Assembly: GCA_017546665.1 (NCBI GenBank) | Contig: JAFYSE010000012.1 | Coordinates: 1 to 56,995, forward strand | DNA from: Clostridia bacterium | Lineage (GTDB): Bacteria > Bacillota > Clostridia > Oscillospirales > Acutalibacteraceae | Direction: 5' to 3' | Length of the DNA: 56,995 bases | Shown here: positions 39,843-47,670 of the stretch, piece by piece | How the letters are laid out: every line of letters begins with the position of its first letter | How positions within the stretch are numbered: the first letter of the stretch is position 1 | The notes under the pieces: model-generated | The model's database searches: none | Seen by the model: only the letters and a program-made list of their open reading frames with translations | What the model was told of the DNA's origin: nothing | Program-made: the position numbers and the translations under genes

Positions 39843-40667
39843 ATGAACGGAAAACTTTATGTTGTTGGAACACCAATCGGCAATTTGTCCGATTTCTCTC
39901 CGAGAGCAAAAGAAACTCTTGCATCTGTTGACTTTATCGCAGCAGAAGACACAAGAGTAACACAGAAATTACTTAACTTTTTTGATATAAAAAAACCACT
40001 TGTAAGTTATTATGAACACAACCGTCGAGAGCGAGGAGAAATGATTATCTCCCGAATTTTGAACGGTGAAGTGTGTGCAATAGTAACTGATGCGGGAATG
40101 CCTTGCATTTCTGACCCGGGTCAAGATTTGGTTTATCTTTGCCACGAGAATAACGTTCCAGTTGAGTCCGTGCCGGGACCAACTGCATTTGCAACAGCCC
40201 TTGCAATCAGTGGAATGGAAAGTGGACGATTTACTTTTGAAGGCTTTTTAAGTACAAATAAGCCAAGCAGAAAAGAACATCTTGAAGAAATCAAGAATGA
40301 AACCCGTACAATGATTTTCTATGAAGCACCACATAAACTGAAGGCTACGTTAAAAGATATGTACTCATATTTTGGTGACCGTGAAATCGCTATTGTAAAG
40401 GAACTTACAAAAATTCACGAAACGGTTATGAGGACAAGCCTTAAAGGTGCAATAGATTATTTTGAAGTCGAAAATCCAAGAGGGGAATATGTTCTTATAA
40501 TCGCAGGGGCAGAAAAGCAAAAAGAAAAACAGCCCGTCACATTGGAACAGGCTGTGGAAATAGCAAAAGAGCTTGTAAATAAGGGTATGAGCGTCAACGA
40601 GGCATCAAAAACAGTTGCAAGTGACACAGGAATTAAAAAGAGTCTTATTTATAAGGAATTACTTTGA
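39843..40667 (+). CDS. rsmI: 16S rRNA (cytidine-1402-2'-O)-methyltransferase RsmI
   Basis: A 274-residue tetrapyrrole-methylase-fold enzyme. It opens with MNGKLYVVGTPIGNLSDFSPRAKETL and has AAEDTRVTQKLLNFF, SYYEHNRRERGEMII, VTDAGMPCISDPGQDLV, VPGPTAFATALAISGM and FYEAPHKLKATLKDM, which are the family signatures. It 2'-O-methylates C1402 in the ribosomal decoding centre. The start at 39843 is fixed by this conserved N-terminus and by AGGAAACGG upstream; the longer frame runs into the previous gene. The 3' end overlaps the convergent XRE regulator by 19 bases. Confidence 0.96.
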   Translation: MNGKLYVVGTPIGNLSDFSPRAKETLASVDFIAAEDTRVTQKLLNFFDIKKPLVSYYEHNRRERGEMIISRILNGEVCAIVTDAGMPCISDPGQDLVYLCHENNVPVESVPGPTAFATALAISGMESGRFTFEGFLSTNKPSRKEHLEEIKNETRTMIFYEAPHKLKATLKDMYSYFGDREIAIVKELTKIHETVMRTSLKGAIDYFEVENPRGEYVLIIAGAEKQKEKQPVTLEQAVEIAKELVNKGMSVNEASKTVASDTGIKKSLIYKELL

Positions 40668-41281
40668 TTTTTTGTAGAGTACTTATACATTCTTGTAATC
40701 TCTCTATCAATAAGTCTTGTGGCTTCATTAATAATTGTCTCCATAGATTTTGGTAACTGTTCACTTCGCTTTGGTTTGTTATCACCTTCAAAAACAAGTG
40801 AATCTATAATATGGTCAATCATATTTGTTGTAATAAAAGGAGCTAATTCTTTTCTTGCACTTTCGTGATTAGGGATTGCACCCTTGACTAGTGCAGAAAG
40901 ATAAACCTTGTAAATAGTGAGAATATAAATGCTTCTGATTTTTGACGAATGGTTTCTACCGTAAACACCAAGTCGCTCTTGCATATAAACTGATGAACGG
41001 AAAACAGTACTCATTCTTACTTCGCTATCCTGTGGGATTTCATCTTCAACAAAAAGAGCGTCGGACATCATTTTGTTGTCAGTAAGTCCTAATAGGTAGT
41101 CAGTACTTACATCATAAAAAGTTGATGCACGACAAAGGAAATCAAGTCCACATTCACGGATACCTTTTTCATAGTGAGAAAGGAGAGCCTGAGAAACACC
41201 TAGTGCAGTAGCAGCTTCTTTTTGGCTTAAATTTTTCTCTTTTCGAAGTTCAACAAGTCTTGTTGAAACAGATGTACTCAT
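40649..41281 (-). CDS. XRE-family helix-turn-helix regulator
   Basis: A 210-residue protein. Residues 4-60 hold a Cro/CI-type HTH (STRLVELRKEKNLSQKEAATALGVSQALLSHYEKGIRECGLDFLCRASTFYDVSTDYLLG). The remaining 150 residues are helical and of unknown family; they probably sense a ligand or dimerise. The start at 41281 has AGAGGTG upstream, and the palindromes at 41292-41319 overlap the control region, so it probably represses itself. It is divergent from a histidine phosphatase and overlaps the end of rsmI on the other side. Comparable regulators are common in clostridia, but the target set is unknown. Confidence 0.85.
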   Translation of the reverse strand: MSTSVSTRLVELRKEKNLSQKEAATALGVSQALLSHYEKGIRECGLDFLCRASTFYDVSTDYLLGLTDNKMMSDALFVEDEIPQDSEVRMSTVFRSSVYMQERLGVYGRNHSSKIRSIYILTIYKVYLSALVKGAIPNHESARKELAPFITTNMIDHIIDSLVFEGDNKPKRSEQLPKSMETIINEATRLIDREITRMYKYSTKNQSNSL

Positions 41282-41291
41282 AAAAACACCT

Positions 41292-41319
41292 CTTATACTA
41301 AATGTATAAGAATTATACA
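41292..41319. promoter_or_regulatory. Overlapping palindromes, likely operator of the XRE regulator
   Basis: CTTATAC-taaat-GTATAAG (41292-41310) and TTATACA/TGTATAA (41303-41319, three-base centre) share a half site, giving three half sites of TGTATAAG type. A fourth partial copy, TGTATA, lies at 41335-41340. They cover the region from just upstream of the XRE ribosome site to a TATAAT (minus strand) at about 41313-41318, and so could control both divergent genes. Confidence 0.6.
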
Positions 41320-41374
41320 ATAGATTAAACAATTTGTATATTGTGCGATATTACAAATTTTCAGGAGATATAAT

Positions 41375-42097
41375 ATGAAAACCTACCAAATTCATTTAAT
41401 ACGCCATGCTGTAACAAAGGGAAATCTAGAAGGCAGATACATAGGGCATACAGATGAGTCTGTATGTGAAGAGGGTATGGCACAGCTCAAAGATATTATG
41501 GAAAACTATGGAGAATACCCTGAGGTTGACGCAGTTTTTTGTAGTCCCTTAAAGAGATGCATAGAAACTGCACAGACAATATACCCCGACAGAAACCCAA
41601 TTATCCTTGATGATTTGAGAGAATATGATTTTGGTGAATTCGAGGGTAAAACTGCCGAAGAATTGCAGGATGATGAAGATTTTGCAGAATGGCTTTCCGG
41701 TACAAATCCTAACAAGGCAGCGCCATTTGGCGACAGTCAGGTAAGATTTAATTACAGAATTTGTGACTGCTTTGAAAAAATTGTTGACGGTGTAATTAAA
41801 GCAGGGGTTAAAAATACTGCGGTTATCACTCACGGTGGTGTAATTATGTCCCTTATGCAGACTTATGCACTTCCTGAAGCACCGATGCACGAGTGGTTAA
41901 CACCATCATGTTGTGGATATACAGTCCGTATTGACCCGGCAATTTGGTCAAGAGGAATGAAGGTTGAAGCAATAGCTGAATGCCCTGCACAGCCTAAGGA
42001 GTTTGAACATGAGCTTTGGGATGTGTATGACCCTGATAAGGACCCATTTGATGTGGCTTATTGGGAAGACGATTCCAATTTCACGGACGAGCAATAA
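41375..42097 (+). CDS. Histidine phosphatase superfamily protein
   Basis: A 240-residue phosphoglycerate-mutase-like enzyme. The phosphohistidine motif is LIRHAVTKGN (residues 7-16), with SPLKRCIETAQTIYP, the catalytic acid region LREYDFGEFEGKT, and the second histidine in ITHGGVI. The first 180 residues match alpha-ribazole phosphatase and related small-molecule phosphatases; the C-terminal 50 residues are an acidic extension (EHELWDVYDPDKDPFDVAYWEDD). No cobalamin genes lie nearby, so the substrate is open. AGGAGAT precedes the start. Confidence 0.85.
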   Translation: MKTYQIHLIRHAVTKGNLEGRYIGHTDESVCEEGMAQLKDIMENYGEYPEVDAVFCSPLKRCIETAQTIYPDRNPIILDDLREYDFGEFEGKTAEELQDDEDFAEWLSGTNPNKAAPFGDSQVRFNYRICDCFEKIVDGVIKAGVKNTAVITHGGVIMSLMQTYALPEAPMHEWLTPSCCGYTVRIDPAIWSRGMKVEAIAECPAQPKEFEHELWDVYDPDKDPFDVAYWEDDSNFTDEQ

Positions 42098-42125
42098 AAT
42101 TTTACTTAAATAACAATAAAAAATA

Positions 42126-42156
42126 CATTGAATGAAAAAAACTTCAATGATAAAAT
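42126..42156 (+). promoter_or_regulatory. uxu operon promoter with an internal palindrome
   Basis: TTGAAT (42128-42133) and TAAAAT (42151-42156), 17-base spacer ending in TGA (extended -10). An inverted repeat CATTGAA (42126-42132) and TTCAATG (42143-42149) covers the -35 and most of the spacer, a position suited to a repressor. It may be the hexuronate regulator's operator; the regulator is not identified. Confidence 0.68.
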
Positions 42157-42188
42157 AATAGGCGAAAAAACATAAGGAGGAAAAGCTT

Positions 42189-43235
42189 ATGAAAATGTCA
42201 TTCCGTTGGTATGGCGAAAGTGACCCGATTTCGTTGCAATATATTCGTCAGATTCCAAATATGAAAAGCATTGTTAGTGCCGTTTACGATGTAAAACCGG
42301 GTGAGGTTTGGCCAGAAGAGTCAATCGAGAAAATGGTAAAACAATGTGAAGAAAATGGTCTTATTTTTGATGTTGTTGAATCAATCCCTGTACATGAAAA
42401 CATTAAACTCGGCAGAGAAAATGTTGATGATCTTTTAGAGGTTTATTGTGAAAACATTCGTCGTTGTGCTAAATATGGTGTTAAATGCGTAACATATAAC
42501 TTTATGCCTGTTTTTGACTGGACTCGTACACAGCTTGACAAGGAGGCAGAAGATGGCTCAACAAGTCTTGTTATGTATTGGGAGCAGATGAAAGGTCTTG
42601 ACCCACTTAAGGATGATATTCATCTTCCAGGTTGGGATGCAAGTTACAGTCAAGACGAGGTTAGAGAGTTAATTTCTGCTTATGGTGAACTCGGTGAGGA
42701 AGGTCTTTGGAAAAATCTTGAAAAATTCCTTAAAAAGGTTATTCCTGTGGCAGAAGAATGTGGCGTTAAAATGGCAATTCATCCTGATGACCCACCATAT
42801 CCGATTTTTGGTATTCCAAGAATTATCACTTGTGAAGAAAATATTGACAGAATGTTAAAAATCGTTGATAGTGAGGCAAATAGTCTTTGCCTTTGTACCG
42901 GTTCATTAGGTTGTGCTGCATCAAATGATGTTGTAAAAATGATTAGAAAATACAGTGCAATGAATAGAATTGCATTTATGCATATCAGAAACATTTTGAT
43001 TATGGAAGACGGAAGCTTTGAAGAAAGCGGACATATTTCAAATTGTGGTAGTCTTGATATGTACGAAGTAGTTAAGGCTCTTGTTGACACAGGCTTTGAT
43101 GGCTATGTTCGTCCTGACCATGGTAGAATGATTTGGGGCGAAACAGGAAAACCCGGTTATGGTCTTTTCGACAGAGCACTAGGTGCAACTTACATTAACG
43201 GACTTTTTGAAGCAGTTGAGAAAGGAAGTAAGTAA
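42189..43235 (+). CDS. uxuA: Mannonate dehydratase
   Basis: A 348-residue TIM-barrel enzyme that dehydrates D-mannonate to 2-keto-3-deoxy-D-gluconate. Marks include the start KMSFRWYGESDPISLQYIRQIPNM, GEVWPEESI, ESIPVHENIKLG, TYNFMPVFDWTRTQL, MAIHPDDPPYPIFGIPRI with metal ligands, CLCTGSLG, FMHIRNI and GYVRPDHGRMIWGE. AAGGAGG precedes the start. It is the first gene of the operon with the SDR (one base after its stop), kdgK and eda. The length is a little shorter than E. coli UxuA but usual for Firmicutes. Confidence 0.97.
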   Translation: MKMSFRWYGESDPISLQYIRQIPNMKSIVSAVYDVKPGEVWPEESIEKMVKQCEENGLIFDVVESIPVHENIKLGRENVDDLLEVYCENIRRCAKYGVKCVTYNFMPVFDWTRTQLDKEAEDGSTSLVMYWEQMKGLDPLKDDIHLPGWDASYSQDEVRELISAYGELGEEGLWKNLEKFLKKVIPVAEECGVKMAIHPDDPPYPIFGIPRIITCEENIDRMLKIVDSEANSLCLCTGSLGCAASNDVVKMIRKYSAMNRIAFMHIRNILIMEDGSFEESGHISNCGSLDMYEVVKALVDTGFDGYVRPDHGRMIWGETGKPGYGLFDRALGATYINGLFEAVEKGSK

Positions 43236-43236
43236 T

Positions 43237-44085
43237 ATGTTACACGAAAACTTAAAAGGTAGAGTAGCAGTTGTAACTGGTGGTGGCGGAGTTCTTTGTG
43301 GTGATTTCGCAAAAACACTTGCAAAACAGGGCGTTAAGGTTGCAGTTCTTGACCTTAATGAAGCAGCAGCACAAAAAGTAGCTGACGAAATCGTGGCTGA
43401 CGGTGGTGTTGCTATTGCAGTTGGCTGTAATGTTCTTGAAAAAGAGAGTATGGAAAATGCTCGTGCAATTATCAACGAAAAGCTTGGTACCTGTGATATT
43501 CTTCTCAATGGTGCAGGTGGCAATAATCCAAAAGGTACAACAACAAAGGAAACTCTTGAAAAAATTGACCTTATAGAAAAGAATGACGATATCAAGACAT
43601 TCTTTGACCTTGATGCAAGTGGTATTTCATTTGTATTCAATCTTAATTTCCTTGGAACACTTATTCCAACTCAGGTTTTTGCTCGTGATATGGCAGAAAA
43701 AGATAATACTTGTATCGTTATGGTAACATCAATGAACGCTTATCGTCCACTTACAAAGATTCCTGCATATTCAGCGGCAAAAGCAGCAGTTAAGAATTTT
43801 ACAGAATTTATGGCAGTTCACTTTGCAGACGTTGGAATCCGTGTAAATGCTATTGCACCGGGATTCTTCTCAACAAACCAGAATAAAACACTTCTCTGGA
43901 ATGAAGATGGCACACCAACAGAGCGTTCAAAGAAAATTCTTAACGCAACTCCAATGAAGAGATTTGGTGAATCAGAAGAGCTTACAGGCGCATTATTATT
44001 CCTTTGTGATGAGGCGTATTCAAGTTTCATAACTGGAACAAGCATTTGCGTAGATGGTGGCTTCTCAGCCTATTCAGGCGTTTAA
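43237..44085 (+). CDS. uxuB: Fructuronate reductase (mannonate oxidoreductase), SDR type
   Basis: A 282-residue short-chain dehydrogenase. It has the cofactor loop TGGGGVLCGDFA, LLNGAGGNNPKGTTT, a serine in VTSMNAYRPL, YSAAKAAVKNF (catalytic Tyr/Lys), RVNAIAPGFFSTNQNKTLL and a GTSICVDGGFSAYSGV end. The GGNNPKGTT and FFSTNQNKxLL features match the SDR-type fructuronate reductases of Firmicutes, which are unrelated to the long-chain UxuB of E. coli. It reduces fructuronate to mannonate. The start at 43237, one base after the uxuA stop, has AAGGAAG upstream. The position between uxuA and kdgK supports the role. Confidence 0.88.
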   Translation: MLHENLKGRVAVVTGGGGVLCGDFAKTLAKQGVKVAVLDLNEAAAQKVADEIVADGGVAIAVGCNVLEKESMENARAIINEKLGTCDILLNGAGGNNPKGTTTKETLEKIDLIEKNDDIKTFFDLDASGISFVFNLNFLGTLIPTQVFARDMAEKDNTCIVMVTSMNAYRPLTKIPAYSAAKAAVKNFTEFMAVHFADVGIRVNAIAPGFFSTNQNKTLLWNEDGTPTERSKKILNATPMKRFGESEELTGALLFLCDEAYSSFITGTSICVDGGFSAYSGV

Positions 44086-44100
44086 TTTGGAGGTATAAAT

Positions 44101-45198
44101 ATGAACTTAAATCTTAGAAAAAAAGAAGATTGTATGTTTGATATGATTTCACTTGGTGAAATTATGCTCCGCCTTGACCCAGGTGAGGGCAGAATTAAAA
44201 CTGCTCGTTCATTTAGAGCTTGGGAAGGTGGCGGTGAATATAACGTTGCTCGTGGTCTTCGTCGTTGCTTCGGAATGAAAACTGCAGTTGTAACAGCATT
44301 TGCAGATAACGAAGTTGGTCGTCTTATTGAAGATTTCATTATGCAGGGTGGCGTTGATACATCCCTTATCAAGTGGGTTAAATATGATGGTATCGGCAGA
44401 CAAGTTCGAAATGGTCTTAACTTTACTGAACGCGGATTTGGTATCCGTGGTGCAGTTGGCGTTTCTGACCGTGGTAATACAGCAATTTCTCAGCTTAAAG
44501 CAGGGGATATTGATTGGGACTACATTTTCGGTACTCTTGGTGTTCGTTGGCTTCATACAGGTGGTATTTTTGCAGCACTTTCAGAGTCAACAGCAGAAGT
44601 TGCTATCGAAGCAGTTAAAACTGCAAAGAAATATGGTACAATCGTTTCCTACGACCTTAACTACCGCCCATCTCTTTGGAATGATATCGGTGGTAAGGCA
44701 AAGGCACAGGAAGTTAACAAAGAAATCGCAAAGTATATCGACGTTATGATTGGTAACGAAGAAGATTTCACAGCTTGTCTTGGCTTTGAAATTGAAGGTA
44801 ACGACGAAAATCTTAAAGAACTCAACATTGAGGGCTATTACAAAATGCTTGAAAACGTTGTTAAGGTTTATCCTAACTTTAAGGTTATTGCAACAACACT
44901 TCGTACAGTTAAAACTGCAACAGTTAACGACTGGTCAGCAATCTGCTATGCAGACGGTAAGGTTCATAAGGGACTTGAACTTCCAGGTCTTGAAATTCTT
45001 GACCGTGTTGGTGGTGGCGACTCATTCGCATCAGGTCTTATCTATGGTCTTATGACAACAGAAGACGCACAGACAGCAGTTAACTACGGCGTTGCTCACG
45101 GTGCACTCGCAATGACAACACCAGGTGATACATCAATGGCATCACTTAAAGAAGTTAATGCAATTGTTAGTGGCGCAGGCGCTCGAGTTCAAAGATAG
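44101..45198 (+). CDS. kdgK: 2-keto-3-deoxygluconate kinase (PfkB family)
   Basis: A 365-residue ribokinase-like sugar kinase. It shows MISLGEIMLRLDPG, the sugar-binding region EGGGEYNVARGLRRCFGMKTAVVTAFADNEVG, VSYDLNYRPSLWND, IGNEEDF and the PfkB signature DRVGGGDSFASGLIYGL with the catalytic Asp. It phosphorylates 2-keto-3-deoxygluconate to KDPG for Eda. I kept the ATG at 44101 because GGAGG lies eight bases upstream, although the family core begins at the second Met (residue 12). The stop codon TAG forms part of the left arm of the palindromic element that follows. Confidence 0.93.
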   Translation: MNLNLRKKEDCMFDMISLGEIMLRLDPGEGRIKTARSFRAWEGGGEYNVARGLRRCFGMKTAVVTAFADNEVGRLIEDFIMQGGVDTSLIKWVKYDGIGRQVRNGLNFTERGFGIRGAVGVSDRGNTAISQLKAGDIDWDYIFGTLGVRWLHTGGIFAALSESTAEVAIEAVKTAKKYGTIVSYDLNYRPSLWNDIGGKAKAQEVNKEIAKYIDVMIGNEEDFTACLGFEIEGNDENLKELNIEGYYKMLENVVKVYPNFKVIATTLRTVKTATVNDWSAICYADGKVHKGLELPGLEILDRVGGGDSFASGLIYGLMTTEDAQTAVNYGVAHGALAMTTPGDTSMASLKEVNAIVSGAGARVQR

Positions 45199-45296
45199 TT
45201 TCTTTTTTCGCAATACTTCGTGGCTTTCGGCTCGCGGTATACCTGATACAGCTTCGCCTCTGCCACATTGTCTTGCAAAAAAATAAATCTATCTTT
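45191..45296. repeat. Palindromic intergenic element, copy 1
   Basis: An imperfect hairpin of about 106 bases. Outer arms AAAGATAG (45191-45198) and CTATCTTT (45289-45296); next TTTTTT-CGCAA (45203-45213) against TTGCA-AAAAAA (45273-45283); then GTGGC (45220-45224) against GCCAC (45262-45266); GGC (45229-45231) against GCC (45256-45258); and GTAT/ATAC (45237-45240, 45246-45249) with a five-base loop. A second copy at 45990-46088 is about 85 percent identical in the core. It lies between kdgK and eda in the same operon. Confidence 0.8.
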
Positions 45297-45338
45297 CAAA
45301 AAACTAAAATAAAAATATTCCAATTTGGAGATGTAATT

Positions 45339-45995
45339 ATGGATAAAGAAAAAATCATTACTCGAATTCAGGACTGTGGTATCGTAGCTGTTGTCCGTGC
45401 AGAAACAGTTGACCAGGCGATTAGAATTACTGATGCTTGTATCGAAGGTGGCGTTGCTGCTATCGAACTTACATTCACAGTTCCACACGCTGACAAGGTT
45501 ATTGAAGAACTTGCAAAGAGATACACACCTGAAGAAATTATTCTTGGTGCAGGTACAGTTCTTGATGCAGCAACAGCAAGAATTGCTATGCTTTCAGGTG
45601 CAGAGTACATTGTTAGCCCTGCTCTTGATATTGAAACACTCAAGCTTTGTAACCGTTACAGAGTTCCAATGATGCCCGGTATTATGACAGTTCGTGAAGG
45701 CTTACTCGCCATGGAAAATGGTGCAGATATTCTCAAAGTTTTCCCTGCAGACCTTTTTGGACCAAAGATTATCAAGGATATCAAGGGACCAATCCCATAT
45801 GCTAAGATGATGCCAACAGGTGGCGTTGATGCTGACAATGTTGGTGAATGGATTAAAGCCGGTGCAGTTGCAGTTGGTGCAGGTTCATCACTTACAGCAG
45901 GTGCAAAAACAGGTGATTACAAGAAGATTACAGAAACAGGTAAACGTTTTGTAGAGAATATCAAGCTCGCAAGAGCAGAACTTGCAGGCAAATAA
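45339..45995 (+). CDS. eda: KDPG/KHG aldolase (2-keto-3-deoxy-6-phosphogluconate aldolase)
   Basis: A 218-residue class I aldolase. It shows IVAVVRAETVDQAIRITDACIEGGVAAIELTFTVPHADKVIEEL, LGAGTVLDAATARIAMLSGAEYIVSPALD with the catalytic Glu/Lys region, MPGIMTVREGLLAMENGADILKVFPADLFGPKIIKDIKGPIPYAKMMPTGGVDADNVGEWIKAG, including the Schiff-base lysine (LKVFPA). It splits KDPG into pyruvate and glyceraldehyde 3-phosphate. The start at 45339 has GGAGATG upstream and fits the family; the longer frame runs into the palindromic element. It is flanked on both sides by copies of that element. Confidence 0.96.
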   Translation: MDKEKIITRIQDCGIVAVVRAETVDQAIRITDACIEGGVAAIELTFTVPHADKVIEELAKRYTPEEIILGAGTVLDAATARIAMLSGAEYIVSPALDIETLKLCNRYRVPMMPGIMTVREGLLAMENGADILKVFPADLFGPKIIKDIKGPIPYAKMMPTGGVDADNVGEWIKAGAVAVGAGSSLTAGAKTGDYKKITETGKRFVENIKLARAELAGK

Positions 45996-46088
45996 TTTTT
46001 CCGCAATACGTCGTGACTATCGGCTCGTGGTATAACTGATACAACTTCGCCTCAGTCACATTGCCTTGCGAAAAAAATAAAATTATTT
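45990..46088. repeat. Palindromic intergenic element, copy 2
   Basis: About 99 bases, same orientation as copy 1. Outer arms AAATAAT (45990-45996) and ATTATTT (46082-46088); then TTTTT, CCGCAA (46001-46006) against TTGCG (46066-46070) and an A-run; GTGACT (46013-46018) against AGTCAC (46054-46059); GGC/GCC; and GTAT/ATAC. Compared with copy 1 the G-C pair inside the GTGGC stem is replaced by A-T on both sides, and the outer arms have a different but again complementary sequence. Confidence 0.8.
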
Positions 46089-46114
46089 CAATTCGAAACA
46101 GGTAAAATATGGTG

Positions 46115-46141
46115 CGGCGGGGTAAATCCCTGCCGTTTTTT
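46115..46141 (+). terminator. Terminator of the uxu operon
   Basis: CGGCGGGG (46115-46122) pairs with CCCTGCCG (46128-46135; one G-T pair), followed by TTTTTT. It comes after palindromic copy 2. Confidence 0.88.
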
Positions 46142-46142
46142 C

Positions 46143-46171
46143 TTGCAATAATATAGCTTTAGTGATACAAT
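46143..46171 (+). promoter_or_regulatory. Promoter of the LRR/dockerin gene
   Basis: TTGCAA (46143-46148) and TACAAT (46166-46171), 17-base spacer ending in TGA (extended -10), right behind the uxu terminator. Confidence 0.7.
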
Positions 46172-46202
46172 TATACAAATATTACGAAAGGACGGTGCAG
46201 AA

Positions 46203-47666
46203 GTGAAAAGAATAATTGCTCTTGTAATTGCCATAATTGTGCTTCTTTGTAGTCTTTCTCTACCGTCTTTTGCAGTTGATTACACCAATTTCTCCTGTGA
46301 GATTATAAATGATGAAATCATAATAACAAAATATATCGGTACAAATAAAACAAGTATAACTGTGCCCACCACCCTTGATGGAAAGCCCGTTGTTGCGATT
46401 GCTGATGGTGCATTTAAGGGTAATACGGAACTGACAACGGTTAAAGTGAATGAGGGAATTCGTGATATTGGTGCTTCTGCTTTTGAGGATTGTACCTCTC
46501 TTTCAACAATTACTTTACCAACCACTATAACTCATATTGGTGAAAAAGCTATATATAATACTGCATACTATAACAATGTAAGCAACTGGAAGAAACAAGT
46601 AAAAGATGAATCTTCCGGGGGCATTGGTTTTGGAAACGGTATGCCGCAGATTTCTTGGGAGGATATTGCTGCTCAAGAATTGGAATATTTATACTTAGGT
46701 ACTAATCTTATAGAGATTTCCTTTATAGGCTCTTATTCCTTAAAAAGTGGAACTCGTGTTATTGCCGATGGTGCCTTTGCAGGTAGTAAAGCGGAAAGAG
46801 TGACATTATCAAACACTCTGGTAACAATCGGCAACAATGCTTTTAAGGATTGTGTAAGTCTAAAAGAAATTGTCTTTATAGATGCGATTGAAACTATTGG
46901 TGACTATGCATTTGAAGGCTGTACTGCTCTTAAAACAATCAATCTGCCGGATAAATATATTGAAATGAATTCAAGTTCATTTTATAACACGGGGTATTAC
47001 AATAACGAAAGGAATTGGGACGGAGATATTCTGTATTCAGGGAATCATTTAATTGCAGTTAAGGATAACCCTAGCTTTATCGAAGTCAAAGATGGCACAA
47101 AATATGTTGTGGGTAATACATTAAGTAATAATGTGTATATTACTGAAAGTGTAAAAAAAATCTCTAACAATGCTTTTGATAACAATACAAATGCTACGAT
47201 TTTTGGCTATGCAGATACTTACGCACATTCTTACGCAACAACAAATAACATAAAGTTTGTTGATATGAGTACTCTTATAAAAGGGGACCTTGATGTTGAC
47301 GGAAAAATCAGCAGAGATGATTACGAAATTCTTTGTCAAATCGCAACCTCTATGGAAAAACCTAATCTTGTCGAAAAAATCGTGGGAGATATGGATGATG
47401 ACGGAGCACTGGACGGAATTGATGTAATTATTCTTGATTTGATGCTTAAGGATATGCCACCATCAAGACTTAAAGGTGATGTTAATGGGGATAACAAGGT
47501 TGATGTTGACGATTACGACTTGCTTGTGAAAATTGTGTCAACAAAAGAAAAAATAACGGATAATGTTATGTTCCAACGTGCCGATATAAATGAAGATGGT
47601 GCAGTTGATGCTCACGATGCAATATATCTTGATTTAGCACTCAATGGAATAGTAGCTTTAATATAA
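46203..47666 (+). CDS. Secreted BspA-like leucine-rich-repeat protein with tandem dockerin repeats
   Basis: A 487-residue secreted protein. Residues 1-24 are a signal peptide ending in SFA. About 30-340 contain LRR_5 (BspA-type) repeats such as IADGAFKGNTELTTVKVNEGIRDIGASAFEDCTSLSTITLP and IGDYAFEGCTALKTINLP. The C-terminal 130 residues hold four calcium-binding dockerin F-hand repeats (GDLDVDGKISRDDYEIL, GDMDDDGALDGIDVIIL, GDVNGDNKVDVDDYDLL, ADINEDGAVDAHDAIYL), i.e. two dockerin type I domains. Dockerins dock to cohesins of scaffold or anchor proteins. The start is GTG, with AAAGGACGG upstream. It stands alone between terminators. Confidence 0.85.
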   Translation: MKRIIALVIAIIVLLCSLSLPSFAVDYTNFSCEIINDEIIITKYIGTNKTSITVPTTLDGKPVVAIADGAFKGNTELTTVKVNEGIRDIGASAFEDCTSLSTITLPTTITHIGEKAIYNTAYYNNVSNWKKQVKDESSGGIGFGNGMPQISWEDIAAQELEYLYLGTNLIEISFIGSYSLKSGTRVIADGAFAGSKAERVTLSNTLVTIGNNAFKDCVSLKEIVFIDAIETIGDYAFEGCTALKTINLPDKYIEMNSSSFYNTGYYNNERNWDGDILYSGNHLIAVKDNPSFIEVKDGTKYVVGNTLSNNVYITESVKKISNNAFDNNTNATIFGYADTYAHSYATTNNIKFVDMSTLIKGDLDVDGKISRDDYEILCQIATSMEKPNLVEKIVGDMDDDGALDGIDVIILDLMLKDMPPSRLKGDVNGDNKVDVDDYDLLVKIVSTKEKITDNVMFQRADINEDGAVDAHDAIYLDLALNGIVALI

Positions 47667-47670
47667 AAAT

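Noticed and set aside
45191-46088. Copies of the palindromic element considered as IS ends
   Set aside because: They lie in direct orientation, have no transposase between them (only eda) and no clear target duplication; a structured repeat fits better.
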